Shown here in pieces: positions 22,852 through 32,952 of a DNA stretch of 42,334 bases; positions within the stretch are counted from its first letter, which is position 1; each line of letters begins with the position of its first letter. Source of the DNA: an uncultured Bacilli bacterium (GTDB taxonomy: Bacteria > Bacillota_I > Bacilli_A > RF39 > UBA660). The stretch lies in contig CAKPSB010000009.1 in the NCBI GenBank assembly GCA_934183155.1, positions 1 through 42,334 of the forward strand, read 5' to 3'. The notes beneath the pieces are model-generated. The model saw nothing but the letters and a program-made list of their open reading frames with translations, was not told the DNA's origin and searched no databases. Both the position numbers and the translations under genes were made by a program.

Positions 22852-24051
22852 ATGAGACCGCTTGCTGATATGGCTCGTCCAAATAAATTGGAAGACGTTG
22901 TTGGCCAAAAACATTTGATTTCAAAAGGGAAAGTTCTTTATAATTTAATAAAGAATGGTAAATTATTTTCTATGGTTTTATATGGACCTTGTGGAACTGG
23001 GAAAACGACTTTGGCTTACACTATTGTAAATGAGATGAATTTAAAATATGAATTTTTAAATGCTGTTATTAACAGTAAGAAGGATTTAGATGAGGTTATT
23101 TTAAAGGCCAAGGAAAACAATGGAGTTGTTTTAATATTAGATGAAATACATCGGTTAAATAAGGATAAGCAAGATTTATTACTCCCCTATTTAGAAAATG
23201 GTTTAATTATTTTAATTGGTCTTACAACAGCTAATCCATACCATTCAATTAATCCGGCTATCAGAAGTCGTTGTCAACTTTTTGAAGTAAAGCTTTTAGA
23301 TGATAAAGATATTTGTGAGGCTTTAAAAAAAGGATGCAGGTATTTAGATAAGATTCAAATTGATGATGAAACTATTAATTATATTGCTCATTTGGCATCT
23401 GGTGATTTAAGATATGCTTATAATTTGCTTGAAGTTTCTTATTATAGCTGTGAAGATTTTAAGATTTCTTTGGATGATGTTAAAAGGATAAATAATAAGC
23501 CTAGTTTATATATTGATAAGAATGACGATGGATATTATGATGTAATAAGTGCTTTGCAAAAATCTATTAGAGGAAGTGATGTAAATGCTTCACTACATTA
23601 TTTAGCTAGACTTATTGTTGCTGAAGATTTAGATATAATTTTTAGAAGATTATCTGTTATTGCTTATGAAGATATTGGACTTGCTAATCCGGCTATTGGT
23701 CCTAGGCTGGAAGCGGCTATTAAAGCTGCTGAACGAGTTGGGCTTCCGGAGGCTAGAATTCCTCTTGGCGAAATAGTTGTTGATATGGCATTATCTCCTA
23801 AATCTAATAGTGCGCATATTGCTTTAGATATGGCTATTAATGATGTTAAATTAGGGCATGTAGGTAAAGTTCCTGATCATTTAAAAACTAATTCAAAAGA
23901 TTATAAATATCCTCATAATTATAAGGGAAGTTATGTTAAACAACAGTATCTTCCAGATGAACTTGTTGATAGAAAATATTATAGTCCTAAATTAACTAGT
24001 AAATATGAGGTAAATTTAAAAAAAATTTATGACCGTATAAATAGGTTATAA
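22852..24051 (+). CDS. rarA: Replication-associated recombination AAA ATPase RarA
   Basis: 399 residues, a little short for the family (about 420-445). Starts RPLADMARPNKLEDVVGQKH, Walker A GPCGTGKTT at 45-53, Walker B VLILDEIHR, sensor 1 GLTTANP, arginine finger region AIRSRC, and the C-terminal tetramer domain with IAYEDIGLANP and YKYPHNY. Acts at stalled replication forks. Convergent with holA, with only 5 bases between stops. Confidence 0.95.
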   Translation: MRPLADMARPNKLEDVVGQKHLISKGKVLYNLIKNGKLFSMVLYGPCGTGKTTLAYTIVNEMNLKYEFLNAVINSKKDLDEVILKAKENNGVVLILDEIHRLNKDKQDLLLPYLENGLIILIGLTTANPYHSINPAIRSRCQLFEVKLLDDKDICEALKKGCRYLDKIQIDDETINYIAHLASGDLRYAYNLLEVSYYSCEDFKISLDDVKRINNKPSLYIDKNDDGYYDVISALQKSIRGSDVNASLHYLARLIVAEDLDIIFRRLSVIAYEDIGLANPAIGPRLEAAIKAAERVGLPEARIPLGEIVVDMALSPKSNSAHIALDMAINDVKLGHVGKVPDHLKTNSKDYKYPHNYKGSYVKQQYLPDELVDRKYYSPKLTSKYEVNLKKIYDRINRL

Positions 24052-24056
24052 ATGTT

Positions 24057-24977
24057 TTATTTTAGTATAAATAATTCTAAGGCTAGATCTTTATTTAAGA
24101 TTCCTGTTTTAATGCCGATATCAATGTCGGCTAAATCATTTAGATATTTTAGTAATATATGGCTATCATAATTTCTAGCATTTTGAATAGCAAGTTTTAC
24201 TCTATATGGGTGAATTTTTAAAATTGAGGCGATGTCTTTTTCCGTATATCCTTTTTTTAAAAGTTGTTTTGATTGATACATTATTCTAAATTGTCCGGCT
24301 AAAATGATGATTATTTTTAGAGGTTCTTCATTTATTTTAAGCATTTCGTTATATATTTCTAAAGCGTGGTTCCTATCTTTTTTTACAATATAGTCTATTA
24401 ATTTAAAAATGTCTGTATCGATGGTTTTAACGGTTAAATTAAGTATATCTTCTTTTGTGATGTTTTTGTCATCTTCTTTATATATTTTTATTTTTTCAAT
24501 TTCTTTTTCAATTATTAGGGGATTGTTCCCTACTCTTTCTATAAATAAGTTTAATGTATTTGTATCGATTTTATAATTTTTTAATAAAGAAGCGGCTTTA
24601 GAAAATGGATTTTCTTCATTGCTATATTCTAAAACTTTTCCTACTTTTTGGATAATCTTTGTTATTTTTTTTCTAGAGTCTATTTTTTCATTATGAACGA
24701 TGAATATTAAAATTGTATTTTCATTTGGGCTATTTAAATAATTTAAGATTTCATCTTGTCCTAGGTTTGATGATCCAGTAAAAGCTACAGCATTATCTAC
24801 TATGATGATTTTTTTATCACTAAACATGGGTATTGTCATTGCATCATCTAAAATATTATTTATGTCATCTTTGGTTAGATCGTATTTGTTAATATCCATT
24901 TCATCAATATTTTTACAAATTTTTTTTATTTCTTCATTTATTTTATAATCTTTTGTTCCATATAAAAGATATACCAT
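24057..24977 (-). CDS. holA: DNA polymerase III delta subunit
   Basis: 306 residues from the ATG at 24977 (GGTGAT RBS); four more codons are open upstream. N-terminal YLLYGTKDYKINEEIKKI, the strand FSDKKIIIVDNA, and the C-terminal collar helices (AGQFRIMYQSKQLLKKGY, ILKIHPYRVKLA) are typical HolA. It opens the sliding clamp as part of the clamp loader. Confidence 0.92.
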   Translation of the reverse strand: MVYLLYGTKDYKINEEIKKICKNIDEMDINKYDLTKDDINNILDDAMTIPMFSDKKIIIVDNAVAFTGSSNLGQDEILNYLNSPNENTILIFIVHNEKIDSRKKITKIIQKVGKVLEYSNEENPFSKAASLLKNYKIDTNTLNLFIERVGNNPLIIEKEIEKIKIYKEDDKNITKEDILNLTVKTIDTDIFKLIDYIVKKDRNHALEIYNEMLKINEEPLKIIIILAGQFRIMYQSKQLLKKGYTEKDIASILKIHPYRVKLAIQNARNYDSHILLKYLNDLADIDIGIKTGILNKDLALELFILK

Positions 24978-25016
24978 TAATATCACCATTAACAGTATAC
25001 CATAATTTTTAAAATA

Positions 25017-26414
25017 TTATTTGGGAATTTCAAAATAAAATGTTGCCCCGTTTGAATTACTTTTGACGCCATATTTATAATTATGACTTTGTAAAATATT
25101 TTTAACAATGGATAGTCCTAGACCTGTACCATAGTTATTTCTTTTATGTTTTTTATCACTATGATAATATTTATCCCAAATGTGCTTAATGTCTTCTTGC
25201 TTTATTCCTTTGCCGGTATCTTTGATTTCAATTAAATAATCTTTTTTATTATTAGTGATATTTATAAATACTTTTTTGTTTGCTCCTGTATAGTTGATTG
25301 CATTATTAATTAAATTATATATAACTTGATACATTCTTTTATAGTCGGCTTTAATTACTACATTATCTGGATGCGTAAATATAAATTGATAGTTTTCTTG
25401 TTCTACTAAAATATTAAATTTTTTTATAACTTGGTTTATAAGTTCTATTAAATTTATTTCTTCTATTTTAATATTACTGCCACCTGCTTGAACGGCTGAT
25501 AAGTCTAGTATATCGTTTACTAGTAATGTTAATCTATCAGTTTCTTCAATTATGGTGTTTAGGTTTTCTTCTCTTTTTTCTTTGTTATTATAAGTTATAT
25601 CTCTTACCATTTCTGCGTATGCTTTAATCATTGTAAGTGGAGTTTTTAAATCGTGTGAAACGTTGGCCATGAGGTCTCTTTTAAGATTTTCTGTTTTTTC
25701 AAGTTCACATTTAGTATAATTTAGGGAATCCTCTAAGTCGTTTATTTCGTATATGTCGGTTGCTGTTTTAAAATTAGCATTAAAGTTGCCGTCTGCAAGT
25801 TTTTTTGCTTCTTTGCTTATTTGAGTTATTGGTTTTGATAATTTTTTGGATATTAAGTATCCAACCCAAAGGGAAACAATGAGTACAACAATAGTTGTAA
25901 AAACAAATTGACTGCTTAAAATTTTGATTGTTGAGTCTAGTGGTTCTAATGAGGCATTAATAAAGGCGTAGGTGTCATTATTAAGCTTTAAGGCATAAAT
26001 TAAAGTTTCATTTTTGAATTTATTATTAATTAAATTGTAGTGAGTTTCTAGGCTACCACTGTTTATAAAGTCTTTTTTTACTTTAAAGTTTTTATTACCA
26101 AATTCCATACATCCTTTATTGTAGGTGTTGGAAATATAGGAACTATTTTCACCATATATTTCAATACATATATCTCTGTTTTGGGCAATAGAGTCAATAC
26201 TAGCGTTAGTTAGATTAGCTGCTATTCTAAGCTCACTTGCGGCTTTGTCAAGCTCATTTGCTTTATATGATTTATAATAAACTTTTAGAAATATAATTTG
26301 AAAGAACCATAGGAATATTAAAATAAAAATGGAAAAAGCAATTAGAAACAGCCATATGTTCATCTGTAGGCTGTTTTTTTTAATGTTTCTTACTTTTTCA
26401 ATCATTTGGTGCAT
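25017..26414 (-). CDS. Sensor histidine kinase
   Basis: About 465 residues. TM1 near 15-40, an extracytoplasmic sensor region of about 120 residues containing two Cys (DICIEI, KGCMEF), TM2 near 170-190, HAMP (KKLSKPITQISKEAKKLADG), phosphoacceptor His in ANVSHDLKTPLTMIKAYAEM, ATPase N box YNLINNAINYTG and G boxes DTGKGI, GTGLGLSIV. Start is uncertain: ATG 26414 or 26405, or a TTG at 26426; all overlap the end of the response regulator gene. Signal unknown. Confidence 0.92.
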   Translation of the reverse strand: MHQMIEKVRNIKKNSLQMNIWLFLIAFSIFILIFLWFFQIIFLKVYYKSYKANELDKAASELRIAANLTNASIDSIAQNRDICIEIYGENSSYISNTYNKGCMEFGNKNFKVKKDFINSGSLETHYNLINNKFKNETLIYALKLNNDTYAFINASLEPLDSTIKILSSQFVFTTIVVLIVSLWVGYLISKKLSKPITQISKEAKKLADGNFNANFKTATDIYEINDLEDSLNYTKCELEKTENLKRDLMANVSHDLKTPLTMIKAYAEMVRDITYNNKEKREENLNTIIEETDRLTLLVNDILDLSAVQAGGSNIKIEEINLIELINQVIKKFNILVEQENYQFIFTHPDNVVIKADYKRMYQVIYNLINNAINYTGANKKVFINITNNKKDYLIEIKDTGKGIKQEDIKHIWDKYYHSDKKHKRNNYGTGLGLSIVKNILQSHNYKYGVKSNSNGATFYFEIPK

Positions 26415-27063
26415 ATTTATATCCAACTCCTCTTACAGTAACAATTAGATTACGATATTTTCCTAAATTATTTCTTAACATTTTAACGTGAGTATCTACG
26501 GTTCGATCATCGCCAAAGTAATCGTAGCCCCATATTTTATTTAAAAGTTGTTCACGAGATAAAGCTATATTTTCGTTTGTTACGAAGAAACATAGTAACT
26601 CATATTCTTTTAGTGTTAATTTTATTTCTTTATTATCTATGTAAACGCTTCGAGCTGGATATTCTATTTTTAGACCTTTGTATTTGTAATTATCTGGTAT
26701 CATTTTTCCACTACGTTTTAATATGGCTTTTATTCTAGCTAATAGTTCTTTTGGACTAAATGGTTTTGTTAAATAATCATCAGTTCCTAGATCAAATCCC
26801 CTTAGTTTATCATATTCTTCATTTCTGGCTGATAAAATAATCACGGGTATATTTTTATTGCTTTTTAATTTTTCTAAAAATGTCATCCCATCCATTTTTG
26901 GCATCATAATATCTAAAATAATTAGATCGATTTTTTCTTTTGCTACAATATCTAGAGCCTCTGAGCCATCTTCGGCTTCAACTGTTTCATAATTTTCGAG
27001 TTCAGCATATGTTTTTATAACATCACGTATAAGTTTTTCATCATCTACTATTAAAAGTTTCAT
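26398..27063 (-). CDS. OmpR-family response regulator
   Basis: 221 residues. Receiver domain with acidic pocket (LLIVDDEKLIRDV), phosphorylated Asp in LIILDIMMPKMDG, Lys in DDYLTKPFSPKELLARI; then a winged-helix effector domain with LTLKEYELLCFF, REQLLNKIWGYDYFGDDRTVDTH and RGVGYKY. First gene of the pair with the kinase. A -10-like TATAAT on the minus strand (27083-27088) lies upstream, after the terminator of the next gene. Confidence 0.95.
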   Translation of the reverse strand: MKLLIVDDEKLIRDVIKTYAELENYETVEAEDGSEALDIVAKEKIDLIILDIMMPKMDGMTFLEKLKSNKNIPVIILSARNEEYDKLRGFDLGTDDYLTKPFSPKELLARIKAILKRSGKMIPDNYKYKGLKIEYPARSVYIDNKEIKLTLKEYELLCFFVTNENIALSREQLLNKIWGYDYFGDDRTVDTHVKMLRNNLGKYRNLIVTVRGVGYKYAPND

Positions 27064-27107
27064 TAAACCACCTCTTAGTTATATTATAATACATTTATGA
27101 AATATAT

Positions 27108-27137
27108 GTGAAAAAAAGCCTTAAGCGGCTTTTTGAC
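27108..27137 (-). terminator. Terminator upstream of the two-component operon
   Basis: AAAAAGCC / GGCTTTTT hairpin with T run on the minus strand, overlapping the last codons of the 128-residue protein gene. It separates that gene from the response regulator. Confidence 0.8.
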
Positions 27138-27507
27138 TTCTACATAACATTTTAACTTTTTCTTTTTCTTTTACTAAATTTCTCATTATATTAATATTAC
27201 ATTTAACTTTTCTTATTGAGCTTTTTGGTTTTGAGAGATGAAAAGGATACATCCAAATTAATCTTTTTTTGAAATTTTCTTGATTATTACTATTTAAATA
27301 TACATTTGCGATATGGCTTAGATCAATTTGATTATTTTTAATGAAATCATTTAACTGATTTTTTTCTTCTTCATTCAATTCATCAATTTTTAAAATATAT
27401 TCATATATTTTTCTAATAAATTTCATATCTGGTATATCATGCGTATTTTGATAGTTTTTAAAAGCATTTGCGGCTTGTTTCATATAATCATTTGTGTTTT
27501 TTTCCAT
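27121..27507 (-). CDS. Unrecognised 128-residue soluble protein
   Basis: Start ATG 27507 chosen for GGAAGTGAG RBS. Highly charged and helical, with no membrane segment; a central ELNEEEKNQLNDFIKNNQID and a basic C-terminal third (KSSIRKVKCNINIMRNLVKE) that could bind nucleic acid. I do not recognise it. Own terminator downstream. Confidence 0.65.
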   Translation of the reverse strand: MEKNTNDYMKQAANAFKNYQNTHDIPDMKFIRKIYEYILKIDELNEEEKNQLNDFIKNNQIDLSHIANVYLNSNNQENFKKRLIWMYPFHLSKPKSSIRKVKCNINIMRNLVKEKEKVKMLCRSQKAA

Positions 27508-27579
27508 ACTTCTCACTTCCTGTAATGTATTTATATATTATAATATTTTGGGCTTTTTATGTCAATAGTTTGTAAAAAT

Positions 27580-28335
27580 TTAGTGTTTTTGGATAATTTT
27601 CTTGACTTTACTTTTTGTTTTTATAAAATTTATTTTTCCTTTTATTTTAAGATAATCTATGATATCAAAATCTTCAGTAATAATTGATTGATCTATATCG
27701 GTGATGATATCAATTGCTTCTTCTAAGGACATAACCTTTAGAAGCTGACTGATTACTTTAAATATATTTGCATTAAAGTAATCTTTTTCCATTTCTTTTT
27801 TATCATCGTAAAATTTTTCGATTTCTATGGCAAGCTTTTTTGGAAAATAATAGGCTCCTGTTTTGTTATTAAAGTATCGTTGGTTTAATATTTCGGTATA
27901 TCCTTCATTTAATCCTTTTCCAAAACTAACCTCTTCATAATTAACATTAAATCCACTTATATCAAAGGAAAACATGCTTGATGCGGCATGAAGCAATTCA
28001 TGATATAAATTTGACTTTTTATCAATATATATATTTACTATTTTTCTGTCGTTGTAGTAACTTCCACTATACAAAATATGCTTTTTTGGTATATTGTGTC
28101 TTATTATTTTTATATATGGGGCATTAGCGACAAAGTTTTTTAAGTAAGTTATATCAATATTTTTAACTAAATTTTTATAGAATTCATAAACTTCTTCGTT
28201 TTCTATTTTTTCCATTATGTTTAAAAGCATTTCTTTTTCTTGTTTTGTTTGTATAGGTACTGTTTCGACGTTATCGAATGATTGATTAGATAATATATCA
28301 TACACATAATTTTTAATATATTTATTATTTTTCAT
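27580..28335 (-). CDS. Putative zinc metallopeptidase (HExxH)
   Basis: 251 residues from ATG 28335 (GAGGGGG RBS). The central part has YHELLHAAS (HExxH) preceded by a strand with IYIDKKS, and GLNEGYTEILNQRYF about 30 residues later, where the Glu of NEG could be the third zinc ligand as in gluzincins. No signal peptide or membrane helix, so probably cytoplasmic. Both sides of the motif are charged and helical. Family not recognised; the peptidase call rests on the motif. Confidence 0.65.
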   Translation of the reverse strand: MKNNKYIKNYVYDILSNQSFDNVETVPIQTKQEKEMLLNIMEKIENEEVYEFYKNLVKNIDITYLKNFVANAPYIKIIRHNIPKKHILYSGSYYNDRKIVNIYIDKKSNLYHELLHAASSMFSFDISGFNVNYEEVSFGKGLNEGYTEILNQRYFNNKTGAYYFPKKLAIEIEKFYDDKKEMEKDYFNANIFKVISQLLKVMSLEEAIDIITDIDQSIITEDFDIIDYLKIKGKINFIKTKSKVKKIIQKH

Positions 28336-28390
28336 ATTATTCCCCCTCAAAGCATGTGTTTATTATACGCAATATTTTAAAATTGTCAAA

Positions 28391-28417
28391 TTAAAAAAGT
28401 AGATTTTTCTACTTTTC
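28391..28417 (-). terminator. Terminator of the ABC exporter operon
   Basis: AAAAGTAGA / TCTACTTTT stem at the stop of the second ABC gene, followed by T-rich sequence on the minus strand. Confidence 0.7.
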
Positions 28418-30736
28418 AAATTGTGAATTATATAGATTAGCGTAAAAGCCATTTTTCTTCATAAGCTCATCGTGATTACCTTGCTCAATTATATTTCCAT
28501 CTTTCATAACTAATATTAAATCAGCGTTTTTTATTGTTGAAAGTCTATGAGCGATTATAAATGAGGTACGTCCTTCGGTTAATTTATCCATGGCCTTTTG
28601 AACTAATTCCTCTGTTCTAGTATCTACATTACTAGTTGCTTCATCTAGTATTAAAAACGGAGCTTCTTGAAGCATACCACGAGCTATGGTAAGTAGTTGT
28701 CTTTGACCTGCTGATACGCTTTCATTGTCTGATAAAACAGTGTTATAACCTTTAGATAATGTTTTAATGAAGTGTCCTAAGCCTACTTCATCACATACTT
28801 TTTCAACTTTTTTGTCTGATATGTTTTTTTGATTATATACAATATTTTCCTTTATGGTTCCTTCAAATAGCCAAGTGTCTTGAAGAACCATTGTGAATAG
28901 ATCATGAATATTGCTTCTTGAAAGATCTTTGGTAGAAACTCCATCTATTTTAATGTCACCTGATTCAATATTATAAAATTTCATAAGTAAATTTACCATG
29001 GTTGTTTTACCGGCTCCTGTTGGTCCTACAATGGCAACTTTTTGTCCTGCTTTAGCATGGGCTGTGAAATTTTTAATTGTTGGATTATCATTTCCATCAT
29101 ATTTAAATACAACGTTTTCAAAATCAATGTTTCCTTTTACTTTCTTTTTATCTAGGTATTTAGTTATGTTTTTTTCATTTGTCATTTCTTTTTCATCTAA
29201 GAATTCAAAAACTCTTTCACTAGCGGCGGCTGTTGATTGAAGTGAAGTGGTTGCTTGAGCTATTTGTCCTAATGGTGAGGTAAATAGTCTAACATATGTG
29301 ATAAAAGCAACTATTACCCCAAAGGTAATATACCCTTTCATTGTAAGCATGGCTCCAACAATACATACCGCAACATAACCAAAATTACCTATGAAAGCCA
29401 TTATTGGTTGCATAAGACCTGATAAAAATTGACTTTTTTTATTACTTTCACAGACTTTAGAGTTATATAAGTCAAATTTTTTGTTGGCATCGGCTTTACC
29501 GTTGTATGTTTTAACAACGTTTAGTCCTGAGTATATTTCTTCAATATGGCCATTTAAATTACCTAATTGTTTTTGTCTTTCGGTAAAATATTTTTGTGAG
29601 TTTTTAAGTATAAATATCATACCTATAAAACCAATTAGACTAGCTATTATTGCAGTTAAAGCTAGGACCCAGTTTGTTATAAACATCATGATAATTGTTC
29701 CTAAAAACAAAGTTATACTACTAACTAAAGATGCGAGTGATTGGTTCATAGATTGAGCAATCATATCTACATCATTAGTTATTCTTGATAGAATATCACC
29801 AACGATATGTTTATCAAAATATTTTAATGGCAAATTGTTTATTTTAATAGAGATTCTACTTCTTAAATTTTTAGCGAATTTGTTTGAAACGTTAGTCATA
29901 CAAATTGATTGAATATAAGTAAATAAGGCACTTGTTAGATACATGCATAAAAGTAATAAGGCTATATTTTTTATTTTTTTCATATTCATTGTTGGTTCTA
30001 TTACTTTTTTGACATTTTTAGGTAGTGTATCTAAGGTTTTGTATAGTTCTTTTTCATTATTTTTTTTATTCAATTTACTCATTGTTTTTAAATAAGTATA
30101 TTGATCATTAGCTGATAGGCTAATTTTATCGATGGTAATTTCTTTAAAGAAAACTTTTTGCATGTTTTCAGATAATTCAATGTTTTTAAGATCTTTTGAA
30201 GATGAAAGCAAATTTATTTTATCTTCTGTCGAAATTTTTATGCCATTATAGGTTGTTTCTTTTAATAATTTATCTAAGATATTTCTTGGTAGAGAAACTA
30301 GACTGGTAATTCCATCTTCTTTCTGCATGTTTTTCATGCTTTCAGTAAATTTTGCTTTGTCTTCACTAGATATATTTTGATCCATCATTATTTTTTGGAT
30401 GTTTTCTTTTGATGTATCTATGCTTAATATTTCTGGAATCATTTTTTTGATGGTTTTCTCATTTAAATTATTACTGGCTTTTTTTGTAAGCTCTTTCATA
30501 TTATTTTGATTAACAATTAATCCTTTTGAAATTTCATCGGTTAAATCAGATAGTTTATTTGGCGCTAAAATGGATAAAATTGAGCCAAAAATAGCTAAAA
30601 TGAATGAGACAATTATTAAAATTTTATATGTGTTAAGTTCATGAAACAATCTTTTGATGGCTGATTTAAAATCTTTGGCTTTTTCAAAAGATGGGCCTCT
30701 CATTGGACCGCGGTGAGAATTATTTTCTTTAGGCAT
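28409..30736 (-). CDS. ABC exporter half-transporter with large external insert
   Basis: 775 residues, about 190 longer than usual. TM1 near 38-60 is followed by about 200 polar residues (NKLSDLTDEISKGLIV to MNMKKIKN) before TM2 near 257, forming a large extracellular domain. Then the normal exporter core and ATPase: Walker A GPTGAGKTT, signature SAGQRQ, Walker B LILDEATSNVD with the catalytic Glu, switch His in IIAHRLSTI. This is the ATPase-competent partner of the upstream half-transporter, overlapping it by 8 bases. Confidence 0.92.
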   Translation of the reverse strand: MPKENNSHRGPMRGPSFEKAKDFKSAIKRLFHELNTYKILIIVSFILAIFGSILSILAPNKLSDLTDEISKGLIVNQNNMKELTKKASNNLNEKTIKKMIPEILSIDTSKENIQKIMMDQNISSEDKAKFTESMKNMQKEDGITSLVSLPRNILDKLLKETTYNGIKISTEDKINLLSSSKDLKNIELSENMQKVFFKEITIDKISLSANDQYTYLKTMSKLNKKNNEKELYKTLDTLPKNVKKVIEPTMNMKKIKNIALLLLCMYLTSALFTYIQSICMTNVSNKFAKNLRSRISIKINNLPLKYFDKHIVGDILSRITNDVDMIAQSMNQSLASLVSSITLFLGTIIMMFITNWVLALTAIIASLIGFIGMIFILKNSQKYFTERQKQLGNLNGHIEEIYSGLNVVKTYNGKADANKKFDLYNSKVCESNKKSQFLSGLMQPIMAFIGNFGYVAVCIVGAMLTMKGYITFGVIVAFITYVRLFTSPLGQIAQATTSLQSTAAASERVFEFLDEKEMTNEKNITKYLDKKKVKGNIDFENVVFKYDGNDNPTIKNFTAHAKAGQKVAIVGPTGAGKTTMVNLLMKFYNIESGDIKIDGVSTKDLSRSNIHDLFTMVLQDTWLFEGTIKENIVYNQKNISDKKVEKVCDEVGLGHFIKTLSKGYNTVLSDNESVSAGQRQLLTIARGMLQEAPFLILDEATSNVDTRTEELVQKAMDKLTEGRTSFIIAHRLSTIKNADLILVMKDGNIIEQGNHDELMKKNGFYANLYNSQFEK

Positions 30737-32486
30737 TGTCTAATTCCTCCTTTGAAAGTTGTGATAAGGCAATTTGTTTATATACATCACATGTTTTTAA
30801 AAGTTCTTTATGTGTTCCCATACCAACGCATTTTCCATTTTCTAGAACTAATATTTTATCAGCGTTCATAATTGTACCTATTCTTTGGGCTACAATTAAG
30901 CTGGTGGCATCTTTAGTATACTCTTTTAAGGCTTTTCTTAATATGGCGTCTGTTTTGTAGTCTAAGGCTGAAAAAGAATCATCGAATATATAGATTTCTG
31001 GATCTCTAGCTATAGCTCTGGCGATTGCTAATCTTTGCTTTTGACCACCAGATACATTGGTACCACCTTGAGCTATATGTGTTTTATATTTATCGTCCAT
31101 TTTTTCAATAAATTCTTTTGCTTGGGCTACTTCCGCGGCTTTTTCTATTTGCTTTTGGGTTTTTACTTTACCATTTTCACCATAACTGATGTTGTAATTA
31201 ACATCACCCGAAAACATAACGGCTTTTTGTGGTACATAGCCTAATTTATTATTTAGGGCTTGTTCTGAGTATTCTTTAATATTGATTCCATCGATTAATA
31301 TTTCGCCTTCAGTTACATCATAAAATCTTGGAACTAAGTTAATTAAGGTTGATTTACCAGAACCAGTTGATCCTATAAAGGCTACTGTTTCACCTTTATT
31401 TGCTTTGAATGATATATTTTCCAAAATGCATTCATCAGCATCTGGATATTTAAAAGAAACATTTTTAAATTCAACTGTACCTTTTTCTTTAACTTTAGGT
31501 TCTAATGTTCCTGGAATGATTTTTTGTTTTGTGTCTAATACTTCATTTATTCTTTTAGCTGAGACTTGGGCTCTTGGTAGAAGCATAAAAATCATTGCAA
31601 GCATTAGGAAGGACATAATAACTTGCATGGCATATGATGAGAAGACAATCATGTTACCAAACAAGGTTATTTTATCTGCTAAAGCGGCTTGCTTTATTAA
31701 ACTTGCACCAACAAAATAGATTGATAAAGTTAATAGATACATTATTAAATACATAATTGGCATCATAATGGCAAATTTTTTTTGATTAAAAAGCTGTAAA
31801 TTAGTTAGTTCTGAGTTGACTTTGTCAAATTTTTCTTCTTGATAATTTTCGGCGTTAAAAGCTCTTACTACTCTAATTCCAGTTAAATTTTCTCTAGCTA
31901 CTCCGTTTAGCTTATCTATTAATTTTTGAACGAGCTTAAATCTTGGGATAACTACGACTATTAGCATAGCAATAACTCCTAATAATATTACAATAGCTAC
32001 GCCTGTAATAGCGCTCCATTGCCATGATTTATTAAGTATTTTTGTTATGGCCCATATGGCGGTGATTGGGGCTTTGATTAGTAGCTGTAAGCCCATTGCT
32101 ATTAACATTTCTATTTGAGTAACGTCATTTGTTGTTCTAGTAATTAAACTACTAGTTGAAAAACTTTTTATTTCATCAGTGTCTAAATTTTCAACTTTGT
32201 TAAATATTTTTTTTCTAGTATTTTTGGAAAATTCGGAAGCAATATAAGAGGCAAAATATCCAGTTCCTACGGCAAATATTAAACTACCTAAAGCACATAA
32301 TACCATATATATACCATTTTGTATTATGTCACTCATTTTACTGCCTTCTGTTTGAACTAAGACAGTTATTTCTGACATATAATCTGGTAATTTTAAATCG
32401 AGCCATACTTGAAGAACGATTAAAATAACGCAAATTATAGCATAAATAAATTCTTTCTTACTTAAATTTTTAATTAATTTTAACAT
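30729..32486 (-). CDS. ABC exporter half-transporter with degenerate ATPase site
   Basis: 585 residues: six membrane helices, then a nucleotide-binding domain with Walker A GSTGSGKST and signature VSGGQKQR. Walker B ends FDDSFSALD (Asp instead of catalytic Glu) and the switch His is Gln (VAQRIGTI). That pairing is known from heterodimeric exporters such as LmrCD, BmrCD and TM287/288, where one composite site is inactive. Drug or lipid export is likely; the substrate is unknown. Between the MarR gene and the 775-residue partner. Confidence 0.93.
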   Translation of the reverse strand: MLKLIKNLSKKEFIYAIICVILIVLQVWLDLKLPDYMSEITVLVQTEGSKMSDIIQNGIYMVLCALGSLIFAVGTGYFASYIASEFSKNTRKKIFNKVENLDTDEIKSFSTSSLITRTTNDVTQIEMLIAMGLQLLIKAPITAIWAITKILNKSWQWSAITGVAIVILLGVIAMLIVVVIPRFKLVQKLIDKLNGVARENLTGIRVVRAFNAENYQEEKFDKVNSELTNLQLFNQKKFAIMMPIMYLIMYLLTLSIYFVGASLIKQAALADKITLFGNMIVFSSYAMQVIMSFLMLAMIFMLLPRAQVSAKRINEVLDTKQKIIPGTLEPKVKEKGTVEFKNVSFKYPDADECILENISFKANKGETVAFIGSTGSGKSTLINLVPRFYDVTEGEILIDGINIKEYSEQALNNKLGYVPQKAVMFSGDVNYNISYGENGKVKTQKQIEKAAEVAQAKEFIEKMDDKYKTHIAQGGTNVSGGQKQRLAIARAIARDPEIYIFDDSFSALDYKTDAILRKALKEYTKDATSLIVAQRIGTIMNADKILVLENGKCVGMGTHKELLKTCDVYKQIALSQLSKEELDNA

Positions 32487-32928
32487 TTTTCATCCCTTCT
32501 TCTTTTAAATTTTCTTTCATTTTGAATAAAACTTTGTAAAAAATTTTTAAATCGCTTTTATCTATGTTTTTTTCTAAAATTTTTTCGGTTTCATTCAAAA
32601 CATGTTTCATGTTGTCAAATATTATGTGAGCTTTTTGGTTTAAAACAATTTTTTTTACTCTAGTATCATTTTCGTTAACCGTTCGTGAGATTAGGTTGTT
32701 TTTTTCCATTGTTTTTAAAACTTCAGAAATTGTTGCTCTTCTAATATTTAATGTTTTTTCCAGGTCTTTTTGATAAATATTTTCATTTTCGTGCATTTTC
32801 ATATAATGTATTATTTGCATTTGGACCATTGTTGGAATATTATTTTTATCTTTGCATTTATTATTCATCATATATCTTACTATTTCATGGTGTAGGCTTT
32901 TTATTTGATACATTGCATTATTTTTCAT
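32470..32928 (-). CDS. MarR-family regulator of the ABC exporter
   Basis: 152 residues with a winged helix: HENENIYQKDLEKTLNIRRA, TISEVLKTMEKNNLI, then the wing SRTVNENDTRVKKIVL. First gene of the operon, overlapping the first ABC gene by 17 bases. A perfect palindrome covers its -10 element, which fits autorepression relieved by a transported compound. Confidence 0.92.
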   Translation of the reverse strand: MKNNAMYQIKSLHHEIVRYMMNNKCKDKNNIPTMVQMQIIHYMKMHENENIYQKDLEKTLNIRRATISEVLKTMEKNNLISRTVNENDTRVKKIVLNQKAHIIFDNMKHVLNETEKILEKNIDKSDLKIFYKVLFKMKENLKEEGMKNVKIN

Positions 32929-32952
32929 GATATCACTTCCAAATCACATCAT

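Noticed and set aside
26398..26400. TGA as tryptophan (Mollicutes code)
   Set aside because: TGA ends the response regulator, zot and other genes at the right places, and Trp is encoded by TGG in conserved motifs.
30736..31719. Plus-strand frames across the ABC transporter genes
   Set aside because: Antisense shadows of conserved ATPase motifs on the minus strand.
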